Shown here piece by piece: positions 45,301 to 52,709 of a DNA stretch of 64,000 nucleotides (the stretch's first letter is position 1; the number at the start of each line of letters is the position of its first letter). Source of the DNA: CBDAKK01 sp965196605 (GTDB lineage Bacteria; Spirochaetota; Spirochaetia; WTKD01; G963693115). The DNA is taken from positions 124,001 through 188,000 of the forward strand of contig CBDAKK010000003.1 in assembly GCA_965196605.1 (NCBI GenBank), in the 5' to 3' direction. A program made the translations under genes and the position numbers. The notes under the pieces are model-generated. The model was given only the letters and a program-made list of their open reading frames with translations. It had not been told where the DNA came from and did not search any database.

Positions 45301-46695
45301 ATTGCCCTTACCTGCACGCTAGAAAAGCAATCTATTCATAAATATCACGACGATGATTATTTGTGTATTCTGGATCAGAGTAATGTAAAGATTAAAGATA
45401 TAGAGCTGTACCAGATTGGCAGCAGCAGAAGCAAAAAACAGAAAATTACCTTCAAGGGAAATACAATACGACTACAGTTGCCAAAACCAATGTCAGTTAC
45501 GAAAAAATCTGATGGCACCTATCATTACACATTTAAGGATACATATAAGTTGCATGTAACCTTTATGGTCTCCGACAAGACACCTCCACCTCCACACTAC
45601 AATCCATATGAGTATCAAGTAGAAATAAAGCTCCCTGCCATACTCATCCCTGCCCATGAGCCTATCTTACTCATTGAAGACTCTACTAGGCTCGCTACTC
45701 TAGCAAGAAAAATTGGATTGAAGAAGGTTAAAGTGTTCCCGGACTTTAGAAATAAAGGTGACATAACAGTAAACAAGAAAGGCTTACTTGCGTATCATCC
45801 AAAAGGAAAGTCTGATGAAAACGAGACAGTATCCTTTACTTGTCCAGGTGCAGTGCCTGGTGGAACTATTTATCGTTGTACGGCATTTGGAAGTGAAAAA
45901 GTGAGGCAAGTAGAATTTGGAGTCTTAGGGGGTGATAGAATATTGAAATCTCCGGCAACCTCAGACGGTATCACGAATGCAAATGCTCAGCTTCATGGCG
46001 AGGCGTATTTTGGACCAGGAACGAGACATTGGAATGGTAGTGGCAACAATGCCTTTATAGAAACCAGAGCAACTCCTCGTGATTATGTCGATGTGTTCTT
46101 CGAAGATACGCCCCATGTATCGACTGTACAAGCTAGGTTTAGGGATGGGAAGAAGACAATTACCATTAAACAGCCCGTTGGTGTAGTGAAAGTTAATCTC
46201 GATATTCCCCCCATAGTGAAATTGGAAAAAAATATAAAAGATCTCTGTGATCCAAGGAATCGACAGGAACTGCGGGTTGTTAATAACAAGCGCTATTTTC
46301 AATGTCTCCGTCCTATAATGTCTCTGCTGGCTGATGATATCGTAATGAATGCTCATGATGTTACGCTTATTCCTCCTACAACGTATCCTGAGGCTGTAAA
46401 TTTCATAATCGTAGGGTTTGTGCAAGTAGTAAAAAATGAAGAATTGAGTGTAGATTTTTATGAACCCAAGAGTAAAAAAATGCGTCGTTTCTCATTTAAC
46501 ACAGTGTCTCCCACCAAGTCAGCAAGGAGTTTTAAACAATATGACGGAAGCGTAAGAGTCTATCCATATGTAGATTCACTTACCTACCAAGAAGTAGGAG
46601 TATGGATGCGGTCGGGATCACGTGTGCCCCCCCCCAGCAGGCCAGTTTATTATGGGGACACAACATCCCAAACAAGCAAGAGCCTTATAAGATAA
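42334..46695 (+). CDS. Giant Cys-rich lipoprotein, N-terminal part (ends after a C9 frame break)
   Basis: 1453 codons up to the stop. The signal peptide ends in AITTC with the likely lipidated Cys at 24. A basic motif RSKR lies at 48-51. Residues about 65-170 have the Cys spacing and Q-x-W pairs (QIW, KMW) of a ricin-B-like beta-trefoil, a carbohydrate-binding fold. A second motif RQKR is at about 647-650. From about 735 and from about 938 there are two paralogous domains sharing the patterns C(E/D)LxxxxxxC, YNNxxITF, YDxLC, KGNTIR and ILIP. The frame leaves the conserved path at a C9 run (46627-46635) and stops 20 codons later. One extra C would join it to the next frame to give about 1825 residues. 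Function unknown; a secreted or surface binding protein, perhaps toxin-like, is inference. Confidence 0.7.
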   Translation: MKYSLKFGCLLGMLSTLVLAITTCKDARNAFEYQQKRIVKASLGPGGRSKRSVSDNTNPTSAYYQSKFKMTLNPKNSSKRCLTYDPENLQRGAYFTDCVDGDTRQIWYQDYNANVFSLYKGKKYCTAVTVHELHEIPSSMQLPPVPALGVTDTQCEDNSPNYKKMWRVSKLNKVELGKLNLSDDSENLYKLEFYIPGKEYGLVYTNWHKDHGTQDDVVHTRTPYITYGITMDAISFPPSLRWNAIFNSKFEPLRLEFLKKAKDAGLSADEYYATFVKPEKGLSNTKKALPFFINKKTGQHLYIGKDIPLSDLVGYRFVAEQVDWNSDDTQVSGIYHDVIDTNTKLDDLAFGKDGSKEYVVCVYDRNGKTLGGGCTGIGASYLPLNKKPKDYAYGGAAPTHAYIREASVAPSYYESKTAGYVDANKFWLANNVLLTGDANEHGWSVSTSYVQRGKVRSVQLTLPFFTTDEIKKGTNYKISFSAEGPHTGLRSTSVATHEGAALFGYLELRRGTDVNGQPQAEVSFYIRKKQTYEPVNSITIPVLSKTQQLTEMPVFTLMVDIDAKKAIVALGINNWNEYGQTNFNKDAIKLLDLTKYEIHLDGLSSSFRMSSSKSNTKLNMKFYTPRVFAGLNMSLKDASMNRSTQSRQKRSYSAMCKEAVDFGPPYDQAPGPIVFLFKAAESFLGVFSGSCIAYAVEVNNEEKRKEMIEMIKKVNENLRKNITDVQSKYLLSKDKVAFFHTEQVEPDNFKVICELNGTKDVCGGRLGSAAYNNYTITFLKDESPGLIRGLQLTCFKMYYVEHNQPYDHLCVINQQNIENMQVRVERFVSQDKDGLKQVDRLKSIVKGNTIRFLVPRNYPQYAKDVVLYLNFKAGNNEPSTRDKKENAFTAVRLSSILIPNEEASLYEMLWNKKKFTEVQKKLRENAHHSGKASDQAAIFNIRKLGTEDWIKLCDLENNTVLCERSFIAEGNYNNSIITFYSNFSYKRMKIALTCTLEKQSIHKYHDDDYLCILDQSNVKIKDIELYQIGSSRSKKQKITFKGNTIRLQLPKPMSVTKKSDGTYHYTFKDTYKLHVTFMVSDKTPPPPHYNPYEYQVEIKLPAILIPAHEPILLIEDSTRLATLARKIGLKKVKVFPDFRNKGDITVNKKGLLAYHPKGKSDENETVSFTCPGAVPGGTIYRCTAFGSEKVRQVEFGVLGGDRILKSPATSDGITNANAQLHGEAYFGPGTRHWNGSGNNAFIETRATPRDYVDVFFEDTPHVSTVQARFRDGKKTITIKQPVGVVKVNLDIPPIVKLEKNIKDLCDPRNRQELRVVNNKRYFQCLRPIMSLLADDIVMNAHDVTLIPPTTYPEAVNFIIVGFVQVVKNEELSVDFYEPKSKKMRRFSFNTVSPTKSARSFKQYDGSVRVYPYVDSLTYQEVGVWMRSGSRVPPPSRPVYYGDTTSQTSKSLIR

Positions 46696-47810
46696 CTATT
46701 GGAGTCGATAACTTTAGCTGGACAAGTTCTTTATTCTATGATGTAGGATCTGCCAGCAAGATTTTAACCATGTTCGACGCGCCTTCTGTTCATACAAACG
46801 CGTTTATAACAGACATTGATGCTAATATCGATGGCTTCCAACCGTATCGATATAGAAGATTAATAAACTTTGACACGTATCTTGCGGCAGCTGTTAAGGA
46901 TGTTTCTGCATCCAATAAAAAGGAAATAGACCCACTGTTTGTTAGCTTTGAGTTAAAGGATATGATAGTTGACGGTATATATAGTAAGCTTGCAGAAGTA
47001 CAGTGGCGGTCAATAGCAGAAGCGGGGTATGAGCAAGCAGAAGACATAGGGAGTCCCGAAAAAGCTAAGATGGTCGAGTATTATTATGAACTCAACAAGA
47101 GATTTCCCACTAATCGTGATCGCTCGGACTATGTGAACGGGGAAACTGATTTTTATAAATTAGGAAAATATTTAGCCTGCTTTGATACTGTCAAAGACAC
47201 TGGTGAACGAGTGCTGTATTATAATAAAAGTATCCAACAGGCAAATGCTGATAAAGAAACCGACACTCGCCGTATATTTAGTGACGCTGAAATAAAACAA
47301 GGCTGGAAAGAAATATCTACAACTAGTACGCATGATGAGCTCAAGCGAAAAAAACGCGACGGAGTGTTTTCTTTCGATAAGAGTAAGTCCGAATGTCAGA
47401 ATACATCTCAAGGCGTTAAGTCCAAAATCTTACGTTATGAGCCCAAGCAAAAAAAAGCAACACCTCAAGGCACGCCTGTAGACCGCAGGACCAAAACCTG
47501 GGGTGATAATAGTGCTCTGTATTCTCTTGCTCAGTCTTCACAAAAGGGGGGTATCATTAATCTCTCACATGATGAGGTTGCCATACTTTTCAAGGGAATG
47601 AATGGCACTGACGCTGACTACGAAAGTGCTCAGAAATTCTTTTATAAAAAACTTAAAGAAAAAGAGCAGCAGCAAAAAAAAGAAAAAGATGCTGAATTCC
47701 GCAAAAAACTTGATAAAATTGTTAAAGATGGGGTTACGAAATCCTTAAAAAAAATTTTTCACAAAAATAAGGATGGCAGGATTTTTTTAGGCCCTCGAAG
47801 GGGAAAGTAA
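46602..47810 (+). CDS. Giant lipoprotein, C-terminal part in the -1 frame
   Basis: Up to 402 codons. The sequence past the C9 run reads QQASLLWGHNIPNKQEPYKITIGVDNFSW and continues smoothly as a folded domain, ending in a Lys-rich coil (KKLKEKEQQQKKEKDAEFRKKLDKI) and a basic tail. The nominal ATG at 46602 lies inside the upstream gene and has no ribosome-binding site, so this part is probably translated only as a fusion. A third basic motif RKKR falls near 47345-47356 (about residue 1671 of the fusion). A terminator follows at 47841. Confidence 0.68.
   Translation: MDAVGITCAPPQQASLLWGHNIPNKQEPYKITIGVDNFSWTSSLFYDVGSASKILTMFDAPSVHTNAFITDIDANIDGFQPYRYRRLINFDTYLAAAVKDVSASNKKEIDPLFVSFELKDMIVDGIYSKLAEVQWRSIAEAGYEQAEDIGSPEKAKMVEYYYELNKRFPTNRDRSDYVNGETDFYKLGKYLACFDTVKDTGERVLYYNKSIQQANADKETDTRRIFSDAEIKQGWKEISTTSTHDELKRKKRDGVFSFDKSKSECQNTSQGVKSKILRYEPKQKKATPQGTPVDRRTKTWGDNSALYSLAQSSQKGGIINLSHDEVAILFKGMNGTDADYESAQKFFYKKLKEKEQQQKKEKDAEFRKKLDKIVKDGVTKSLKKIFHKNKDGRIFLGPRRGK
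46627..46635 (+). repeat. C9 homopolymer at the frame junction
   Basis: Nine consecutive C. In the present length the frame ends at 46695; ten (or seven) C would open an 1826-codon frame to 47810. Homopolymeric G/C tracts that vary in length by slipped-strand mispairing are a known switch of treponemal surface genes. Confidence 0.85.
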
Positions 47811-47840
47811 CATGTGCTCTTGAAGAGATACGTGAAATAA

Positions 47841-47870
47841 AAGGCTATCCTTCTTGGATAGTCTTTTTTG
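47841..47870 (+). terminator. Rho-independent terminator of the giant lipoprotein gene
   Basis: Ten-base stem AAGGCTATCC / GGATAGTCTT (one G-U) with loop ttctt, running into TTTTTT. It starts 31 bases after the stop at 47810. Confidence 0.88.
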
Positions 47871-48048
47871 CATTGGCTTGAAAAAGCATTAAGTACGCAT
47901 GCGTATAGGTTAGCGTATTTCACTGGTGTGTTTTGGCGTATGTGGGTATTCCTTCTGTGTGGGAGGTGGGTTGCTCCTAATCGCTGTAAATTTAATTCTC
48001 ATGTTCTAATACCCCGTGTTGTTACATGACTCGTTTTAAGGCAAATCA

Positions 48049-48090
48049 CAATGCTAAATAAGCTCTGTCGATATTGTTTTTTTACTATTG
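48049..48090. repeat. Hairpin repeat, copy B (right flank of the giant lipoprotein locus)
   Basis: 37 of 42 positions equal copy A; 33 of 42 equal copy C. It contains CAATGCTAAA at one end and the near inverse TTTACTATTG at the other. Confidence 0.78.
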
Positions 48091-48144
48091 CGTACATCGC
48101 ATCAATATTGCCATTAAGAGGTACACATACTATTATTTGATTAT

Positions 48145-49347
48145 ATGGCTACAAAGAAACTAGAAAAAAGTGCACAAAGCGCAACGGAATCTAAACCGTC
48201 TTTCATGAAGAAAGAATTGAACATGAAAGACCTCTTGTCTCGTGACATAATAGAGCTACCAAATAAGCAGGCATTGTCTTATTTACAAAACAAGCGGATA
48301 TTAATAACGGGCGCGGGCGGCAGCATAGGAAGTGAACTTGCAACGCAGTTGTTGTACGCGGGTGTTTCGCGTATGTACTTGCTGGGACACGGCGAGTACA
48401 GCATTTACAAAATCACACAAAAGTTGCAAGACTTGCAAGACCGTGGCATTGGAGAGCAAACGCATTTTATACCCGTGCCCTGTGAGCTTACGGATGAGCA
48501 TTCGGTTCATCACATGCTCAAAAAGCTCAAGGCCGATGTTATATTTCACACTGCAGCATACAAGCACATAGACTTGGTCGAGAAAAACCCCGTAGTAAGT
48601 ACGGCGACTAATATATTTGGAACAAAGTTTCTCATAGATGCTGCAAAGGAGCATGGAGCACAACGTTTTATATTGATATCAACCGATAAGGCAGCAAACC
48701 CAAGTTCAGTATACGGCGCAAACAAGCTGGTGTCCGAGCAGCTTACCCTCAATGCAGGGACTCCAGAAATGAGAACCTCGGTCATGCGTTTTGGCAATGT
48801 GCTTGGCTCACGCGGAAGCGTCATTCCTCTCTTTCAAAAACAAATAGCCGCAGGCGGTCCTATTACCATTACATCACCAGAATGTCGACGCTATTTTATG
48901 ACGCTTTCCGAGGCATGCTCGCTTATACTCTACGCATTGCAACTGAATAAAGAAACACCCCATTCTTTGTACGCACTAGAAATGGGAAAACAAATATCCA
49001 TTATGGACATTGCGCAGCGCATGCTTGACTTCTACGGTTTAAAAAAAGACAAGGATATTTCCTTTACCATTACCGGGCTACGCCTCGCAGAGAAAATAAG
49101 CGAAAGCTTGTTGTCCCCACATGAGGAGCGCTACGAGTCTCCTATAAAGCATGTTTATTACGTTATAAACAACAGCAAAACCCCCATCATAAAATCCATA
49201 GACACCATGCTTAAGAAACTCTACGCGGTGTGTTTTTACGCGCCATCAAAGGCAGAGCGTTACAAAGATAGACAAGAGGTCGTGCGCATTTTAGAGGAAC
49301 ACATCCCCTTATTTACTCCCATAGCGCGCCCTTATGGAAAGTCGTAG
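48145..49347 (+). CDS. Nucleotide-sugar dehydratase/epimerase, soluble CapD/FlaA1 type
   Basis: 400 residues. Rossmann motif GAGGSIG (56-62), ISTDKAANPSSVYGANK with the T-D-K and Y-x3-K active-site elements, RFGNVLGSRGSVIPLF and the Polysacc_synt_2 tail EMGKQISIMDIAQRM. Enzymes of this group are UDP-HexNAc 4,6-dehydratases or 5-epimerases for surface polysaccharide or modified sugars. The N-terminal membrane domain of long CapD/PglF proteins is absent; instead there is a basic leader of about 45 residues. TATTAT ends eight bases before the ATG and no ribosome-binding site is seen. First of a five-gene run with an aminotransferase eight bases downstream. Confidence 0.82.
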   Translation: MATKKLEKSAQSATESKPSFMKKELNMKDLLSRDIIELPNKQALSYLQNKRILITGAGGSIGSELATQLLYAGVSRMYLLGHGEYSIYKITQKLQDLQDRGIGEQTHFIPVPCELTDEHSVHHMLKKLKADVIFHTAAYKHIDLVEKNPVVSTATNIFGTKFLIDAAKEHGAQRFILISTDKAANPSSVYGANKLVSEQLTLNAGTPEMRTSVMRFGNVLGSRGSVIPLFQKQIAAGGPITITSPECRRYFMTLSEACSLILYALQLNKETPHSLYALEMGKQISIMDIAQRMLDFYGLKKDKDISFTITGLRLAEKISESLLSPHEERYESPIKHVYYVINNSKTPIIKSIDTMLKKLYAVCFYAPSKAERYKDRQEVVRILEEHIPLFTPIARPYGKS

Positions 49348-49355
49348 TACACAAA

Positions 49356-50579
49356 ATGTTGAAGAATTCAGCGCATAGTATTCGCATTCCATTTGCAAAG
49401 CCCTGCATAGGAGAGGCGGAATATGAAGCGGTAAAGCGCGTACTGCAAAGTGGTTGGATAACCACGGGAAAAGAGAACACGCTTTTTGAACAGGAGTTTG
49501 CGCAGTTTATAGCAGAACATTCGGGGAGTACCCATGAGCCAATTTATACGCAAGCGGTGCAAAGCGCAACCGCGGGTTTACATTTGTCGCTATGCGCATT
49601 AGACGTAGGGAAGGGTGATGTCGTAATTACAACACCACTTACCTTTGTAGCCACGGCTTCGGCAATACTGTACACGGGCGCAACACCCCTGCTCATTGAC
49701 TGCAAAAAAGACTCCCTGTATGCCGATGAGGATGAGCTTGAACGCGCAGTGCAAAATAAAAACGCCAAGGTGTTTTTGCCCGTGCATATTTCAGGTTGCG
49801 CAGGACACAATCTTTCTACTCTTCTGGAAATAGCAAAACAAAACAAGCTACGCATAGTAGAAGATGCAGCACATACCTTTCCTGCGCTGCATGGAGACAA
49901 AGAAGCAAATGCGCCCGCGCAATTTTTAGGCACCCTCGGCGATGTGGGGGTCTATTCATTCTATGCAAACAAAACCATGACCACCGCAGAGGGTGGCATG
50001 ATAGCCTTTAAAGACAAAGCGCTGCTGCAAAAAATAAGCATGCTGCGCAATCATGGAATAGACCGCACGGTGTGGAACAGATTTAGCACGTCTCCTTTAC
50101 AGCATGAGTACGACATACAAGCCTTGGGCTACAAATACAACTTACCCGACGTACTTGCTGCCATAGGGCGTGAGCAACTTAAAAAAGTAAAACACTTCCA
50201 AGCGTGCAGAAGACGCGCAGCCATGTATTACATAAAACACCTTTGTGACCGCGACTACTTGCACATGCCATATGTACCTCAAGATGAACGCGCTCATTCG
50301 TGGCATTTGTTCATAATACGCATAACCCACCCAAGGCTTTCGCGAAATGACTTTGTGCGAAAACTAGCAGAACACGGCATAGGCACGTCGGTACACTACA
50401 AGCCACTTTCGCTCATGTCGTACTACAAGCAAAAATTTGGCTATGACGCGAGCATGTTTCCAAATACACGCGCAGTCTACGAGCAAAGCATCAGCCTCCC
50501 CCTCTTTCCCGAAATTTCAGAAGAACAACTGCACGAAGTATGTCAGACAATAATTAAAATAGGAGATGGAGTTATTTAA
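49356..50579 (+). CDS. DegT/DnrJ/EryC1/StrS-family sugar aminotransferase (SpsC-like)
   Basis: 407 residues, PLP-dependent. It has KPCIGEAEYEAVKRVLQSGWITTGKENTLFEQEFA at the start, the PLP lysine in FYANKTMTTAEGGMI at Lys206, RNHGIDR, and SWHLFIIRI near the end. It would aminate the 4-keto sugar made by the preceding dehydratase, as PseB/PseC do in sugar-modification pathways. The pair is in the order I recall for T. pallidum CapD and SpsC homologues. Confidence 0.85.
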   Translation: MLKNSAHSIRIPFAKPCIGEAEYEAVKRVLQSGWITTGKENTLFEQEFAQFIAEHSGSTHEPIYTQAVQSATAGLHLSLCALDVGKGDVVITTPLTFVATASAILYTGATPLLIDCKKDSLYADEDELERAVQNKNAKVFLPVHISGCAGHNLSTLLEIAKQNKLRIVEDAAHTFPALHGDKEANAPAQFLGTLGDVGVYSFYANKTMTTAEGGMIAFKDKALLQKISMLRNHGIDRTVWNRFSTSPLQHEYDIQALGYKYNLPDVLAAIGREQLKKVKHFQACRRRAAMYYIKHLCDRDYLHMPYVPQDERAHSWHLFIIRITHPRLSRNDFVRKLAEHGIGTSVHYKPLSLMSYYKQKFGYDASMFPNTRAVYEQSISLPLFPEISEEQLHEVCQTIIKIGDGVI

Positions 50580-50581
50580 TA

Positions 50582-52168
50582 ATGCATTATTGCCTTACTC
50601 CATTGAATAAAGATACGGTACTATACAGCGTCATTCCCCTCCCCTTAGAAGCAACACAGAAAAAAAAGCACCTCAAGGCTATTACTTCAGATGGGGCGGA
50701 CATACAGTTGCTGGAACAAGACGACCTCCCTAATACGGACTTTACTTTTTTTGGCAGAAGCATTGCAGCCTTAAGCGCGCCCTCATCACGTGGCAAACAA
50801 AAAAAAACCGCCAGTACTTCGCCGCCCTTCACTGCTTTACTGGTAGGCCCTGCATGTTCATGCCACATAACATTGCAGTCATATGCTTCATGGGCGTATG
50901 TGGATAGGCGCATGTTTTCTGTACCACACAAAAAACACATTAACAAGTCAGAACCAAAGCGCAAGGCACATAGTGCTCCGTTGTTGTGGAAAGAATACTC
51001 GCTTCCCAAAGTATGGGCGCGCGCCACATTCTCAACAGTTGAAGTGCCCTGCCATTACCCACAAACACTTCAAACAGAACTGCAAAATTTTTTTAGCGCC
51101 CCCATAAGTGTTAAGGGTCACGCTCCATGCACAAGCTACGAACACGGCGAAGCCATGGCGTGGCTCTATGCCCTCTACGCCATGGGCGCCGCCCGATTAA
51201 TAGGCAGAACCATCCTGTGCCATTACCGAAGCATTAACGCGCAGTACAAACTATGGCATGCAAGCACACACAGCGTAGAAAAAACATTTCCCAAGGCTTG
51301 GACACTAGCATTGGGAAAAACTGCGACAGGGCGCTACGATAATGCGCAGGAGCATAGCCCGACCAACGCGACCTCTGCTTGCGTACGCGAAGTTATGGAA
51401 GCCAGCGATTTTAGCACCAAAAAGCTTTTATACAACAAAACAAAAATACATCACAGCGCAATAGGCTTGGCGCACGTACGCATGCCAATTTTAATGCATG
51501 CTAACACTGAGGCACAGGGCGCACACGCTTACAAACTACGCTTGAGAAGAACCAAAAACAACGTGTCAATACACATACCATTTGTGCCCAGTAGACGAGC
51601 ATTGGAAGCAATGAAGCACATGGTGCACAAAACATTAAAAACGCACATTAACACTATACACATACAAGCGAGTGAATCAAAACCTCTCACTCCAAACATG
51701 CACAGCTCATATGCTATTGTAGGAAATTTACTATTGGAAGGCTTACGCAAAATAAAGCACACCAATACCACAATAAGCGTTACTATGCCCACAGCACGAT
51801 ATAAAACCACCACAGAAGCGGCATGTGTAGTAGAGTACAATCTGTCCATGTACAGCAAGGCACTATCACCACAGAGAATATACATTTGTATGGACGCAGG
51901 TCACCTTGCGCGCAAAGAGTTTGTAATGGGCAATGTAGAACACATAGTGCAAGATGCGCTTAAAGCCCTGTTTGGCATAAACACAAGCATGAGAGACATA
52001 CCCGAATTACGCACTACATTCATGCATGAAAACACGCTGCTTTATACGGCTTCTATAAGAGACGCGCTATACCGCGCCGTCATAGAAGCAAGCCATGATG
52101 CGCTTCAATCCCGCGCACACCACACCAAGGCTTTTCCCATGGCCTCTGCACCTTCGCTTATAAATTGA
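50582..52168 (+). CDS. Degenerate molybdenum-hydroxylase large-subunit-like protein
   Basis: 528 residues; normal xanthine dehydrogenase/CO dehydrogenase large subunits have about 770. The C-terminal half still matches the molybdopterin-binding pattern. SSYAIVGNLLLEGLRKIK fits the conserved S..YVVGNAVxxA region. CVVEYNLSMYSKALSPQRIYICMDAGHLARKEFVMGNVEHIVQDALKALF fits the VAEVEVDxxTGxVxVxRxxxAVDxGxxxNPxxVxGQxxGGxxxGLGxAL region. The N-terminal half is hardly recognisable. Key Gly/Gln cofactor contacts are replaced, so molybdenum cofactor binding is doubtful. It follows the aminotransferase by two bases with GGAG nearby. In T. pallidum, from memory, a gene here was called quinoline 2-oxidoreductase. 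Role unknown. Confidence 0.62.
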   Translation: MHYCLTPLNKDTVLYSVIPLPLEATQKKKHLKAITSDGADIQLLEQDDLPNTDFTFFGRSIAALSAPSSRGKQKKTASTSPPFTALLVGPACSCHITLQSYASWAYVDRRMFSVPHKKHINKSEPKRKAHSAPLLWKEYSLPKVWARATFSTVEVPCHYPQTLQTELQNFFSAPISVKGHAPCTSYEHGEAMAWLYALYAMGAARLIGRTILCHYRSINAQYKLWHASTHSVEKTFPKAWTLALGKTATGRYDNAQEHSPTNATSACVREVMEASDFSTKKLLYNKTKIHHSAIGLAHVRMPILMHANTEAQGAHAYKLRLRRTKNNVSIHIPFVPSRRALEAMKHMVHKTLKTHINTIHIQASESKPLTPNMHSSYAIVGNLLLEGLRKIKHTNTTISVTMPTARYKTTTEAACVVEYNLSMYSKALSPQRIYICMDAGHLARKEFVMGNVEHIVQDALKALFGINTSMRDIPELRTTFMHENTLLYTASIRDALYRAVIEASHDALQSRAHHTKAFPMASAPSLIN

Positions 52169-52177
52169 GGAACCTTG

Positions 52178-52702
52178 ATGACTCACACTATGTACATAAA
52201 TGGGGACAAGCATCGACTTACCATAAGGCATGCCACGCCACTTAATGTCATACTCTCACGCTACGCCGCCTATATAACCAGCATTCCCCATATTCATCAT
52301 GAAGACTCCATGCTGTGGGTATTATTGGATGAAGAAAACCCCGTCAATGCCTTTGCTCACATAGTGGGGGTTCAGATGCCGCATTCAATAATGAGCATAG
52401 AGCATGCCATGACATACCCGTATTTTCAAAGATGCGCAGAAATACTGCAGACCAATGGCATGCACATATGCGATGAAAACATAGGCTTACTGGTGTTCAC
52501 CTTATTTAGTTGGCTTAAACAACACAGCGCAGGGCTACCCCATGACGCGGCATACAGCTACCGCAATGCCCTAACAATAATGCGTCACTACCCCGAGTAT
52601 TTTAGCCAACCCAAAATATTTACCAAAACGTATTACGAAATTATAAAACGCGCGGAAGAAGAGCCTATGCTCAACATAGACACCGCGCTTGCAATACAAT
52701 AA
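52178..52702 (+). CDS. Cysteine-poor [2Fe-2S] subunit relative of the xanthine dehydrogenase family
   Basis: 174 residues from the ATG at 52178 (GAGGAA upstream). The order of elements is that of a CoxS/XdhC-type subunit: INGDKHRLTIRHATPLNVIL matches the ferredoxin-like start (INGxxxxLxVxxxxPLLxxLR); LWVLLDEENPVNAFAHIV matches the VLLDGRPVNSCL block; IMSIEHA matches the ITTIEGL block. FQRCAEILQTNGMHICDENIGLLV matches xQxAFxxxGAxQCGYCTPGMxM. Only Cys86 and Cys98 remain of the eight cluster cysteines normally present, so neither cluster can form. Length is normal for the family. Likely a structural leftover subunit with a new role. Confidence 0.65.
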   Translation: MTHTMYINGDKHRLTIRHATPLNVILSRYAAYITSIPHIHHEDSMLWVLLDEENPVNAFAHIVGVQMPHSIMSIEHAMTYPYFQRCAEILQTNGMHICDENIGLLVFTLFSWLKQHSAGLPHDAAYSYRNALTIMRHYPEYFSQPKIFTKTYYEIIKRAEEEPMLNIDTALAIQ

Positions 52703-52709
52703 TAGCACC

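Larger units (their letters stand above)
47811..48144. other. Intergenic region between the giant lipoprotein and capD
   Basis: Holds the terminator at 47841, hairpin repeat B at 48049, and a TATTAT at 48131-48136 eight bases before the capD ATG. No gene or RNA recognised. Confidence 0.55.
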
